Shown: positions 1 through 7,211, numbered from the stretch's first letter. The stretch is DNA of 35,252 nt from Candidatus Moraniibacteriota bacterium (GCA_012841575.1 DUUL01000020.1:1-35252); one strand, 5' to 3'. Numbers and translations: made by a program. Notes: a model not told the origin generated them from the sequence alone.

Positions 1-141
1 GTGTATTTCTCCAACATCAGACGTCCTAAAAAATGGATATCTACCACCTAAAAATAGCTCTCTTTTCTGGGGAGCTGAATTGCCCGCACTTATTTCACAA
101 ACCTCACCTAGTTTTTTTGTCTGCCAGCTGTTATATGTCAT
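1..141 (-). CDS. hsdS: Type I restriction-modification specificity subunit HsdS (N-terminal fragment)
   Basis: Only the first 47 codons lie in the window; the gene continues past the left edge. Translation begins MTYNSWQTKKLGEVCEISAG and goes on through SAPQKRE, YPFFRTSDVGEI. The pattern W-x-x-x-KLGEV, then S-A-G-x-S, then a Y-PFFRTSDVG stretch is the usual opening of a target-recognition domain in HsdS proteins, which read the DNA sequence for the HsdM/HsdR complex. It starts 66 nt after the stop of hsdM on the same strand, so the two are probably cotranscribed. hsdR is not in the window and may lie further left. No clear Shine-Dalgarno precedes the ATG. Identity rests on a short stretch and on the hsdM neighbour. 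Confidence 0.75.
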   Translation of the reverse strand, partial: MTYNSWQTKKLGEVCEISAGNSAPQKRELFLGGRYPFFRTSDVGEIH

Positions 142-170
142 AATCTTGGTCTTCTTTTTATATCGATACT

Positions 171-191
171 CTCATACGAAATTGGCATGAG
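171..191. repeat. Imperfect palindrome between hsdM and hsdS
   Basis: A 21-nt dyad, ctcatacgaa / a / ttggcatgag, matches at 8 of 10 arm positions. It sits inside the 66-nt gap between the S24-bearing hsdM and hsdS. It could be an operator, an mRNA processing hairpin, or chance. No second copy was seen upstream of hsdM. Confidence 0.3.
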
Positions 192-207
192 ATTATTCTA
201 CCAACTT

Positions 208-2142
208 TTATTGCCCTTCTATTCTCTGGTATTTTAATTCTGAATCTTCACTATTGGTGTCTATAACATTAATTACCCTAGCTGGAATATTAAAATTATC
301 TTTTATTATAATGGGCTTATAAATTTTATTTTTTGATTCAGGGCTTAGAATAACTGCATTTTTTGTAAAATTAACCCTTTTTATAACAGCCTTAGAATCA
401 ATTATGGCAACCACTCTTTCATTATCTTTTGCCTGTCTAGAATGTAGTTTTTCAACTAAAACAAGGTCATTATTTTTAATATTTGCCTCCTCCATACTAT
501 CCCCCACAGCTCTAACCAATACAACATCCTCAATACTAACTCTGTCTGGAATAAAGGATTTATCAATATCAAAATAATTTTCTATATTCTCTTCTGCAAA
601 AACTGAAACATCATCACAACCCGCTGAAGCAACAACAGGAATTGAAACTAGAGACAGCTCTTCACTAATAGACCGCATCTTTTTTCTCTTAACCTTACTG
701 CCTTTCTCTATATAATCTAAAGTCTGAGTAAGAAATTTTCCCGACTCTCCTAACCTCTCCATCTCCTTCAAAATTTCTTTTGGTGAGCGCAAGATATTTT
801 CTTCTTTTTTATTGGGGTTCTTTACCGAAAGATCAAAATTAGTTGAATCAATGTCTTTCATTTCCACAGTCCAAGAATTATCACCCGTAGCTTTGGTAGG
901 ATAAAGTCGCACAAATTCCGCTAGATCATCTTCACTGAGTGGATTTGTTTTCCCCAAGTTACGCTCCAGATTTAATTGATAAAACCAAATTTTCCGTGTC
1001 GGTTCGCCTTTTTTAAAAAATAACACTACTGTCTTCACTCCCGTTCCCGCTCCTGAACTGAACACCCCTGCTGGCAAATCAAGAACAGTGTGTAAATTGT
1101 AATTTTCTAGCAACTCCTTGCGCAAGCTAATCGCCGCATTATCCATATTAGATAAAAAAGTATTCTTGATAACCACACCCGCTTCCCCACCAGCTTTTAA
1201 TTTTTTCATAAAATGCTGCAAAAACAAAAAGGCAGTTTCGGATGTTTTAATATTGAAGTTTTGCTGAACTTCTTTTCTCTCTCGACCTCCAAAAGGTGGG
1301 TTAGCAAAAATATAATCGTATTTGTCTTTTTCTTGAATATCATTCACATTTTCTGTCAACGTATTAGTGCGAATCATATTGGGCGCTTCAATCCCATGTA
1401 AAATCATATTCATTGTTCCCAAGAGATATGGCTCTGGCTTTTTATTTTTCCCAAAGAAAGTTTCTTTTTTAAGAAATTCTAAATCTTTTGTAGAAAGCTT
1501 TTTGTTACTCCTGATAAATTCATAACCCTCCGTCAAAAACCCTCCCGTTCCAGCAGCTCCATCATAAATAGTCTTGTCTTTTTGCGGATTAATTACCTTG
1601 ATGATAGTTTTAATCAATGGACGTGGGGTGTAAAATTCTCCACTACGACCTGCACCGCCCAAAAGCTTTAGTCGTGCCTCATATAAATGAGAAAGATCGT
1701 CCAACTCCTCCTGAGTTTTAAATTCTAACTCATCAATAATATCAATAATTTCCCGCAGATTGTGCCCGTTTTGAATTTTATTGGCAATTTCAGAAAAAAT
1801 CTCCCCAATTTTATAACTGATGGTACGAGCATTGCTTTCCGTTTCTTTGAAAGTTTTAAGATAAGGGAAAAGTTTTTTATTTACAAAATCTAAAAGATCA
1901 TCTCCCGAATCAGCATTTTCAGAAACTGCCCATGTCTTCCATTGAAATTCTTCCTTCAGCAATTGTCGATATTTTTTCTTTGCCAATTCTGATTCAATCT
2001 TCCTAATCTCCTCTAAATCTGAAAGATATTTCAAAAACAGAATCCAAGAAATTTGAATAATATAATCGTTAGGTCCGCTGGTTCCTGCCTCTTCCAAAAG
2101 AATATTATCAATGCGCTTAAAATTTCTTTCTAAATTACTCAT
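208..2142 (-). CDS. hsdM: Type I N6-adenine DNA methyltransferase HsdM fused to a C-terminal LexA/UmuD-like S24 peptidase domain
   Basis: Residues 1-490 are a complete HsdM. The N-terminal helical domain includes the ISWILFLKYLSDLE stretch. GEFYTPR is at 168-174, the SAM-binding motif I (DGAAGTGGFL) at 194-203, and the catalytic NPPF at 281-284. HsdM methylates adenine at the site chosen by HsdS. Most HsdM proteins end near 500 residues; this one continues to 644. Residues 499-627 match the LexA/UmuD catalytic domain: IPVVASAGC with a scissile Ala507-Gly508, AEENIENYF, VGDSM with nucleophile Ser549, and AVIKRV with Lys588 as general base. The Ser-Lys spacing of 39 is close to LexA's 37. No DNA-binding wing accompanies this domain. 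Cleavage at 507/508 would leave a normal-length HsdM. The ORF is uninterrupted, so this is a real fusion in this assembly; the function of the tail is inference. Confidence 0.93.
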   Translation of the reverse strand: MSNLERNFKRIDNILLEEAGTSGPNDYIIQISWILFLKYLSDLEEIRKIESELAKKKYRQLLKEEFQWKTWAVSENADSGDDLLDFVNKKLFPYLKTFKETESNARTISYKIGEIFSEIANKIQNGHNLREIIDIIDELEFKTQEELDDLSHLYEARLKLLGGAGRSGEFYTPRPLIKTIIKVINPQKDKTIYDGAAGTGGFLTEGYEFIRSNKKLSTKDLEFLKKETFFGKNKKPEPYLLGTMNMILHGIEAPNMIRTNTLTENVNDIQEKDKYDYIFANPPFGGRERKEVQQNFNIKTSETAFLFLQHFMKKLKAGGEAGVVIKNTFLSNMDNAAISLRKELLENYNLHTVLDLPAGVFSSGAGTGVKTVVLFFKKGEPTRKIWFYQLNLERNLGKTNPLSEDDLAEFVRLYPTKATGDNSWTVEMKDIDSTNFDLSVKNPNKKEENILRSPKEILKEMERLGESGKFLTQTLDYIEKGSKVKRKKMRSISEELSLVSIPVVASAGCDDVSVFAEENIENYFDIDKSFIPDRVSIEDVVLVRAVGDSMEEANIKNNDLVLVEKLHSRQAKDNERVVAIIDSKAVIKRVNFTKNAVILSPESKNKIYKPIIIKDNFNIPARVINVIDTNSEDSELKYQRIEGQ

Positions 2143-2162
2143 TCTATTCTAAGTTAGTAGTT

Positions 2163-2191
2163 ATGCTATAACCGTCATATTTAAAAGGCAA
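2163..2191 (-). promoter_or_regulatory. Possible hsdM promoter
   Basis: On the minus strand TTGCCT and TAGCAT, each 4 of 6 to consensus, are 17 nt apart. The start site would fall about 14 nt before the hsdM ATG, giving a nearly leaderless mRNA. Weak support. Confidence 0.3.
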
Positions 2192-2255
2192 CCTTAAATT
2201 CTTTTTATAAACACTTTTTGATGAGTTTGTAATCTTTGTATTCTTCAGTCACGTT

Positions 2256-2357
2256 TCAACAACCAAACTCCTCCGCATATTCTGAAAATAAAGTAATTAA
2301 GTTGCTTAATTGTTCAAATTTTATTTTGCTATTATTAGTCACTTGCTTCCTTTTCAT
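2256..2357 (-). other. Small ORF of 33 codons, possibly a gene remnant, in the hsdM-recR gap
   Basis: The 257-nt gap between recR and hsdM holds one short reading frame opening MKRKQVTNNSKIKFEQLSNL and ending AEEFGC at a TGA. The same frame stays open after the TGA for another 16 codons (NVTEEYKDYKLIKKCL) before a TAA. Composition is protein-like (lysine, glutamate, amphipathic helix). It lacks a Shine-Dalgarno, and no family was recognised. It may be a gene broken by a nonsense change, a small antitoxin-like peptide, or chance. The palindrome at 2295-2311 lies within it. Confidence 0.25.
2295..2311. repeat. Short perfect inverted repeat
   Basis: AATTAAG and CTTAATT, separated by ttg, form a perfect 7-bp dyad in the hsdM-recR gap. 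There is no U-run, so it is not an intrinsic terminator; it may be chance in A+T-rich DNA. Confidence 0.35.
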
Positions 2358-2399
2358 AAGACCACATTATTATCTTTTAAGACTTCCCTCTTAAAGTCC

Positions 2400-2996
2400 C
2401 TACATCTCCTTCCTCCCCTCTAATGCACTAGAAAGCGTGATCCCATCGGCATATTCAATATCGCCTCCCGTTGGCATTCCACGGCCCAAACGAAAAACTT
2501 TCACCCCCAAAGGTTTCAAAGTGCGTGCTAAATAAAGTGCGGTGGTATCGCCATCAGTCGTTGGATTAGTTGCCACAATCACCTCCTGCGTTTTTTCTTT
2601 TTTCACTCGTGCAATTAACTCATCAATCTTCAATCGCTTAATTTCCTCTGGACTCATCACTGACAAGTTTCCACCCAAAACATGATACAAGCCTTGATAG
2701 CTATTAGTTTTTTCAATTGAAATTACATCCAACGGATCTTCCGTTACACAAATTTTAGTTTGATCACGTTTGGTGTTGCGACAAATGGCACAAAAATTAT
2801 CCTCCTCTGCCAAATGAAAACAACGTTCACAAAATCGCACTTCTGTCGCAAAGTCGTGTAAGTCTTGAGCAAAGTCTTCCGTTTTTTCCCGACTTTGCTT
2901 GAACAGATAAAGCACTAATCGCTCCGCCTGCTTTGGTCCAATCGACGGCAAATCCGAAAAGTGATTAATTAATTTTTGAAAATTTTTAGGAAACAA
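2400..2996 (-). CDS. recR: Recombination mediator RecR
   Basis: RecR works with RecO and RecF to load RecA on single-stranded DNA at gaps. At 198 residues it has the family's normal length. The N-terminal helix-hairpin-helix is LPSIGPKQAERLVLYL (16-31). The zinc finger uses Cys56, Cys59, Cys69 and Cys72. The Toprim domain runs from about 80 to 175, with TEDPLD and the NPTTDGDTTA acidic loop, and ends in the typical RGMPTGGDIEYADG stretch. The start codon is TTG: the protein begins FPKNFQKLI, aligned with the usual RecR N-terminus, and no ATG is closer. There is no Shine-Dalgarno. It lies 85 nt downstream of dnaB and is probably in the same transcript as ruvC and dnaB, a replication/repair cluster. 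Confidence 0.95.
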   Translation of the reverse strand: MFPKNFQKLINHFSDLPSIGPKQAERLVLYLFKQSREKTEDFAQDLHDFATEVRFCERCFHLAEEDNFCAICRNTKRDQTKICVTEDPLDVISIEKTNSYQGLYHVLGGNLSVMSPEEIKRLKIDELIARVKKEKTQEVIVATNPTTDGDTTALYLARTLKPLGVKVFRLGRGMPTGGDIEYADGITLSSALEGRKEM

Positions 2997-3081
2997 TATA
3001 ATAAGATTAAGATTAATAAAATCTTTTTTAATACTAGCTAATTAGCCTTTAATTTAATTAACTTAAGACTGCTAATTAATT

Positions 3082-4491
3082 TTAATTCTCCTGCCGATAT
3101 TTCTCTAGCGACTGGAAGGAGGTAAACTCTTCATTAAAAAATAAATCGGCTTGACCAATTGGTCCATTACGATGTTTAGCAATGTGCACTTGAATAATCT
3201 GCTTATTTTCCGTTTCTGGATTTTCTCGATCTTCCCGATAAAGAAAAATCACCACATCCGCATCCTGCTCAATTGAACCAGATTCACGCAAATCAGAAAG
3301 TCGCGGAATTTGGGGGCTACGAGATTCCACCGCTCGAGAAAGCTGTGAAAGAGCAATCACGGGCACATTTAATTCCCGTGCCAGACCTTTTAATCCTCGA
3401 GAAATTTCTGAAATTTCATTCACACGTGAATCATTTTGCCCACCTCTTCCCTCCATTAATTGCAAATAGTCCACCACAATCAAGCCCAAGCCGTGCTCTG
3501 CTTGCAACCTTCGGGCTAAAGTCCGCATCTCCATAATATTTGAAACTGAACTATCATCAATAAAAATCGGTGCCTCTGACAATACTCCCATCGCATCACC
3601 AATTTTTCCAAACTCATCATCTTCATTGTCTAAATTCCCCGTCCGCAAATTCCAAAGATTAACCCTAGCTTCCGCTGCTAACATTCTATCCACTAACTGA
3701 TCCGAGCTCATTTCCAAAGAGAAAATTCCCACTGGGATTTTATGCTTAACTGCCGCCTGACGAGCAATGTCTAAGGAAAAAGAAGTTTTACCAATGGAAG
3801 GACGGGCTGCTAAAATAATTAAATCTGATCGCTGCATTCCAGATAAAATTTTATCCAGATCATAAAATCCGGTTGGTACTCCTCGAAATTTATCTTTGTT
3901 TTTATGCATTTCATCAATTCGCTCAAAAGCACTTTCTAGTAAATTCTTCATCGGTGCAAAATCCTGCTTAACTGACTTTTGTGAAACGGCAAACAGCTTC
4001 TGCTCTGCCTCATCTAAAAGCTCATCTAATGGTCGGTCTTCTTCGTAACCCATTGCCACCACCTCAGAAGCAGCCGCAATCAAACGACGCAAAATTGACT
4101 TATTTTTGACCAGATTAGCGTGTGAAACAATGTTAGAAGCAGTCGCAATAGAATTAATTAAGTCAGTTAAGCGTCCCCGTCCTCCCAAGTTTTTTAAAAC
4201 CCCCTTGTCTTTCATTCTTGATGCCACATTCAAGATATCTAGCGGTTGTTGCTCTTCATAAAGCTCTAAAATTATTTCATAAATTTGACCATTTTGCTCA
4301 TTGTAAAAATCATCCGGTTTCAAAATATCAGCAATTTTGGTGATTGCTTCTTTGTCCATCATTATCGCACCTAAAACTGACTCCTCCGCTTCAGTGTTAT
4401 GCGGTGGAATTCTGGTCTCATTGCGATAAAGACTGGTTTTACTCAGTTTCGTTTTTTTCCTTTTTTTATCTAAAGTTTTTGATTTAGTCAT
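3082..4491 (-). CDS. dnaB: Replicative DNA helicase DnaB
   Basis: DnaB is the hexameric ATP-driven helicase that unwinds the replication fork and recruits primase. The 469-residue protein has a basic N-terminal tail (1-25), then the N-terminal helical domain starting PPHNTEAEESVLGA (29-42). A linker follows to about 190, then the RecA-like ATPase: GVPTGFYDLD at 204-213, Walker A ARPSIGKTS at 229-237, Walker B LIVVDYLQL at 337-345, and SQLSRAVESR with the DLRESGSIEQDAD motif near 382-412. The last is typical of DnaB rather than RecA or KaiC. No intein is present. It lies 80 nt after ruvC. Its partner primase dnaG is also in this window, at 24778-26514. Confidence 0.97.
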   Translation of the reverse strand: MTKSKTLDKKRKKTKLSKTSLYRNETRIPPHNTEAEESVLGAIMMDKEAITKIADILKPDDFYNEQNGQIYEIILELYEEQQPLDILNVASRMKDKGVLKNLGGRGRLTDLINSIATASNIVSHANLVKNKSILRRLIAAASEVVAMGYEEDRPLDELLDEAEQKLFAVSQKSVKQDFAPMKNLLESAFERIDEMHKNKDKFRGVPTGFYDLDKILSGMQRSDLIILAARPSIGKTSFSLDIARQAAVKHKIPVGIFSLEMSSDQLVDRMLAAEARVNLWNLRTGNLDNEDDEFGKIGDAMGVLSEAPIFIDDSSVSNIMEMRTLARRLQAEHGLGLIVVDYLQLMEGRGGQNDSRVNEISEISRGLKGLARELNVPVIALSQLSRAVESRSPQIPRLSDLRESGSIEQDADVVIFLYREDRENPETENKQIIQVHIAKHRNGPIGQADLFFNEEFTSFQSLEKYRQEN

Positions 4492-4571
4492 AGGTGAATT
4501 ATATCTAATTTAAGCTAAAAATCAACCCTCTCTTTTCACAGTTTATGCACGCACAATTCACAAACACCTCT

Positions 4572-5075
4572 TTATAAATTAATCATCTTTCGGCTTTGTT
4601 GATGACAAACTGCTACTGCCAAGGCATCCGCTGCATCGTCTGGTTTGGGAATTTTTTTCAACTTCAAAATTTCTTTCACCATCCATTGCACTTGTTGTTT
4701 TTCCGCTCTTCCGTAGCCAGTTAAGGCTTGCTTGACTTGTAGCGGTGTATATTCAAAAACCGGTAAGTTAGCATTAGCTGAAGTTACCAAAAGCACTCCA
4801 CGAGCCTGAGCAACCTTGATTGCCGTTTTAAGATTCTTGAAAAAAAACAAATCCTCAACCGCCACTTCATCTGGTTTGTATTTTTCAATTAAACTTTTCA
4901 AGTCTCGTGCAATTTCTTTTAGCCTAGCCACCGCATCTTTGCTTTTGTCAGTTTCTATGCAACCAAAAGCCACTGTTTCCGTGCCTTTTTCTGTTTCCTT
5001 GATTATGCCCCAACCAGTCATTGCCGTTCCTGGATCAAGTCCAAGAATTACTACCTCTCTTGACGTTTTAATCAT
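4572..5075 (-). CDS. ruvC: Holliday junction endonuclease RuvC
   Basis: RuvC cuts four-way recombination intermediates in the RuvABC resolvasome. All four catalytic acids of the RNase H-like fold are visible: Asp14 in LGLDPGTAMTGWG, Glu74 in VEDLFFF, and Asp147 and Asp150 in PDDAADALA. The length of 167 residues is typical. ruvA and ruvB are not adjacent. The gene has its own good promoter with a leader of about 37 nt, so ruvC probably heads the ruvC-dnaB-recR transcript. No strong Shine-Dalgarno is seen before the ATG. Confidence 0.96.
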   Translation of the reverse strand: MIKTSREVVILGLDPGTAMTGWGIIKETEKGTETVAFGCIETDKSKDAVARLKEIARDLKSLIEKYKPDEVAVEDLFFFKNLKTAIKVAQARGVLLVTSANANLPVFEYTPLQVKQALTGYGRAEKQQVQWMVKEILKLKKIPKPDDAADALAVAVCHQQSRKMINL

Positions 5076-5118
5076 TTTATAATATTATTAAACGATAATT
5101 TTGACTGAATTGCCTTTC

Positions 5119-5147
5119 ATTATAGCAAGAAAATTGCTTTTGGTCGA
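5119..5147 (-). promoter_or_regulatory. Promoter of ruvC (and probably dnaB-recR)
   Basis: On the minus strand a perfect TATAAT (5119-5124) lies 17 nt after TCGACC (5142-5147, 4 of 6). The predicted start is near 5112, about 37 nt before the ruvC ATG. Confidence 0.6.
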
Positions 5148-5189
5148 AATTATTGCACCTTCCATTAACCTATCAAAAAGGAGAATGTT

Positions 5190-6209
5190 ATGACAAGCTA
5201 CCAGTTTGGAGAAAAGGATCCATTGTTAAGTTCAAAAAACTATCTTGCTGGAACTGCAAAAAAGGTTTTAGCAAGAAGAGCAGATGTTTTTTCACTGATG
5301 AGGAAGAATTCAATCTTATCAAAGGAGGATATTGAGAAAATTGCAAAAAAACATCAAATAAGCAAGTCTAGCATAACAGCCGATATAACACTATACAGAA
5401 GTTTGCTTACTCTCTTAAAGATTCCCGAAAACTTCACTCTGCCAAAAACAATAATGGCAAGAAAGGCGCTTGAGCTTTTCTGTAAAGACAGTCCAATTTT
5501 TTTGGCAAAAGAGGAGAAATCGGTGGTTAATGAAGCTAAAAAATCACCGCTGCTTTCGGAAAGTAACTCTACAATGTCACCCACCCCGCCCCTCCCAGCA
5601 AATCCTCTTATTTGCGAAAAAGAGAACTTGCCAGCACAGCCTCCTATTCAGATTGTATTTTCTTCAATCGCTAGTAAACTAGAATTTGTAAAAAAAACAA
5701 TGGATGATTTACAAGAAGAAAATCAAGGCCTGAAAAAGGAGTTGGAAAGACTAACCAACCAAAACCTCAGTCTCCAGATGAGACTTTCCGAGAAAGAGAC
5801 TGAGCTGGAGGAGGTCGAATTATTGACAAATCAACTCTGTGCAGGAGAAGCTACTAGGGAGAAAAAGGCGATTTTGATCTTGGGAAAAGCGTCAAACGGA
5901 TTGAAGATAGTTGAAAGCACTAACTTCAAAAATGACATCGAAGAGGTAAAAAGAACTGGTATATTGGCTAGGGCAGTGAAAGAGATAAATAAATACTTCT
6001 CTAGTTACGACAAAGCTTACCCATCTTATCGGGTAAGACAAATTCTCCACGGAGAACTGTCTGGGCTAAACATGATAACTATAATGAAAAGATACCGCCT
6101 GGTTTATGAAATAGCTAGCGGGAAGATAATTCTTCAAAACTTCTTTCACAGAAAGGAATTGAGGAGGGTTATCAACGGAGCTATTAGCCCTATACTAGAG
6201 GAGGGTTAA
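5190..6209 (+). CDS. Unknown protein: N-terminal helix-turn-helix, coiled coil, C-terminal RelE/ParE-like domain
   Basis: I do not recognise this 339-residue protein as a named gene. Residues 43-72 (LSKEDIEKIAKKHQISKSSI and following) read as a helix-turn-helix. A proline-rich linker spans about 128-155. A strong heptad coiled coil runs from 160 to about 215. Residues 238-329 resemble the RelE/ParE toxin fold: FKNDIEEVKR, a helix, HGELSGLNMITIM, RYRLVYEIASGKIILQ and FFHRKELRRV. That order and the YRLVYEI...HRKE ending are typical of RelE-type toxins and their inactive relatives. The ATG has a strong Shine-Dalgarno (AAAAGGAG, 5176-5183), unusual in this window. The gene stands alone on the plus strand, divergent from ruvC and closed by its own terminator. 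No separate antitoxin gene was found. It could be a fused toxin-antitoxin, a DNA-binding regulator, or a phage-type protein; function unproven. Confidence 0.8.
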   Translation: MTSYQFGEKDPLLSSKNYLAGTAKKVLARRADVFSLMRKNSILSKEDIEKIAKKHQISKSSITADITLYRSLLTLLKIPENFTLPKTIMARKALELFCKDSPIFLAKEEKSVVNEAKKSPLLSESNSTMSPTPPLPANPLICEKENLPAQPPIQIVFSSIASKLEFVKKTMDDLQEENQGLKKELERLTNQNLSLQMRLSEKETELEEVELLTNQLCAGEATREKKAILILGKASNGLKIVESTNFKNDIEEVKRTGILARAVKEINKYFSSYDKAYPSYRVRQILHGELSGLNMITIMKRYRLVYEIASGKIILQNFFHRKELRRVINGAISPILEEG

Positions 6210-6224
6210 AAAATAACATAACCA

Positions 6225-6254
6225 AAGCCTTCAGTCGCAGCTGAGGGCTTTTTT
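6225..6254 (+). terminator. Intrinsic terminator of the 5190-6209 gene
   Basis: AAGCCTTCAG and CTGAGGGCTT form a 10-bp stem with one G-U pair and a 6-nt loop, followed by a run of Ts. It begins 15 nt after the stop codon. On the minus strand the tail after the stem is poor in T, so it serves yebC less well. Confidence 0.85.
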
Positions 6255-6286
6255 ATATCTTAATTTTGAATTCTCAATAATAAATT

Positions 6287-7006
6287 CTAACCTAAATTAT
6301 CCCAGATTTCAGCAACGTCTTCGTTTTCATCCAACACCTCGCAAAGTGCTTGATATTTCTCTTCATCATCTGCTGAAATTTTTATTTTTTCTTTTGCCAA
6401 AAAAGTCAATTCTGCCTCTTTAGTCTCCAATCCTTGTCTTTCTAAATTTTCTTTTACCTTTTGTAAGTCCTGCGGTTTAGTGTAAACATAAATGCCTTCT
6501 TCTTCATTTTCATAACTATCCGCTCCACTTTCAATTATTTTCATCTCAATCTCTTCTGCACTAGTTTCCTCTCCCACCACTAAAATCACTCCCTTTTGCT
6601 CAAATTGCCAACTCACTCCCCCGCCATCTACAAACTTACCATTATTCTTTTTTAAGATGTTTTTTACTTCTGCTAAAGTTCGATTTTTATTATCAGTTGC
6701 TGTTTTAATTAACATCGCCACCTGACCTGGACCATAGGCCTCATACAGTACTTCTTCAATCTGCGCCTCACCCTTTAGTTCTCCCGTTCCTCGCTGAATT
6801 GCTCGCTCAATATTATCCTTAGGCATATTAACTGATCGTGCTTTTTCAATTGCCATGCGCAAACGAAAATTAATTTCCGGATCACCACCACCTTCTCGAG
6901 CTGCCAGCGCTACATCCTTCGCCATTTTAGTGAAAACACTAGCTCGCTTAGCATCTGTTAAAGCTTTTTTATGTTTAATTCCTGACCATTTATTGTGCCC
7001 TGCCAT
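6287..7006 (-). CDS. yebC: YebC/PmpR family protein (TACO1-like)
   Basis: The N-terminus MAGHNKWSGIKHKK is the family hallmark, followed by KRASVFTKMAKDVALAAREG (20-39) and the conserved NFRLRMAIEKARSVNMPKDN region. The C-terminal domain includes YEAYGPGQVAMLI and NNGKFVDGGGVSWQFEQKG. The length of 239 residues is normal. Members have been described both as DNA-binding regulators and as ribosome-associated factors that help translate proline-rich stretches; sequence alone does not decide. It is often found next to ruvC, and here ruvC is nearby with only the 5190-6209 gene in between, as if that gene had been inserted into a yebC-ruvC pair. It has its own promoter upstream. Confidence 0.95.
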   Translation of the reverse strand: MAGHNKWSGIKHKKALTDAKRASVFTKMAKDVALAAREGGGDPEINFRLRMAIEKARSVNMPKDNIERAIQRGTGELKGEAQIEEVLYEAYGPGQVAMLIKTATDNKNRTLAEVKNILKKNNGKFVDGGGVSWQFEQKGVILVVGEETSAEEIEMKIIESGADSYENEEEGIYVYTKPQDLQKVKENLERQGLETKEAELTFLAKEKIKISADDEEKYQALCEVLDENEDVAEIWDNLG

Positions 7007-7048
7007 GAATTTATTAATTAAAAAATTAGAAATCCCTTAGTGAAATTA

Positions 7049-7077
7049 TTGACAAAAATTGATAAAAATGATATAAT
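7049..7077 (+). promoter_or_regulatory. Perfect consensus sigma-70 promoter driving a candidate small RNA
   Basis: TTGACA (7049-7054), a 17-nt spacer, and TATAAT (7072-7077) match consensus at all 12 positions. The start would be near 7084. No gene lies downstream on this strand before the terminator at 7141-7187. Confidence 0.8.
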
Positions 7078-7097
7078 TAAATGATTTGTACCTTATA

Positions 7098-7126
7098 ATT
7101 TTAGCATTAAACTAGTTTATTCTCAA
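7098..7126 (-). promoter_or_regulatory. Promoter of yebC
   Basis: On the minus strand TTGAGA (7121-7126, 5 of 6), a 17-nt spacer, and TAAAAT (7098-7103, 5 of 6) preceded by TGC (extended -10). The start near 7091 would overlap the first bases of the divergent small RNA. The spacer contains the 12-nt palindrome TAAACTAGTTTA (7108-7119), a possible operator. Confidence 0.6.
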
Positions 7127-7140
7127 ATGACTTTGGTAGA

Positions 7141-7187
7141 AAAAGGCTAGTGTTTAGTGAGACAATCACGACACTAGCCTTTTATTA
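7141..7187. terminator. Bidirectional terminator between mrdA and yebC
   Basis: AAAAGGCTAGTGT (7141-7153) pairs perfectly with ACACTAGCCTTTT (7171-7183). An inner GTGA/TCAC pair extends the stem. T-runs follow on both strands. It ends the proS-mrdA operon on the minus strand and the candidate small RNA on the plus strand. Confidence 0.9.
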
Positions 7188-7211
7188 TTCCCATCTTTCA
7201 AATTTCTACAT

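Larger units (their letters stand above)
7084..7187 (+). ncRNA. Candidate small RNA of about 100 nt
   Basis: A perfect consensus promoter is followed, after about 57 nt of A+T-rich sequence, by a 13-bp terminator hairpin with a T-run. The predicted transcript has no ribosome binding site. Its only ORFs are tiny: MICTL at 7081 and MTLVEKG at 7127, the latter stopping inside the hairpin. It does not contain the conserved asymmetric loop of SRP 4.5S RNA and is too short for 6S RNA or tmRNA. It overlaps the yebC promoter head to head, so it could also act by interfering with yebC transcription. Transcription is inferred, not shown. Confidence 0.5.

Noticed and set aside
5153-5335. 60-codon ORF with two Cys-x-x-Cys-like pairs overlapping the start of the 5190-6209 gene
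   Set aside because: The Shine-Dalgarno at 5176-5183 serves the longer frame; the overlap and lack of its own site make it a shadow.
7084-7187. SRP 4.5S RNA or a leader peptide as the identity of the small RNA
   Set aside because: The conserved SRP loop is missing, and the MTLVEKG mini-ORF has no ribosome-binding site and no gene downstream.
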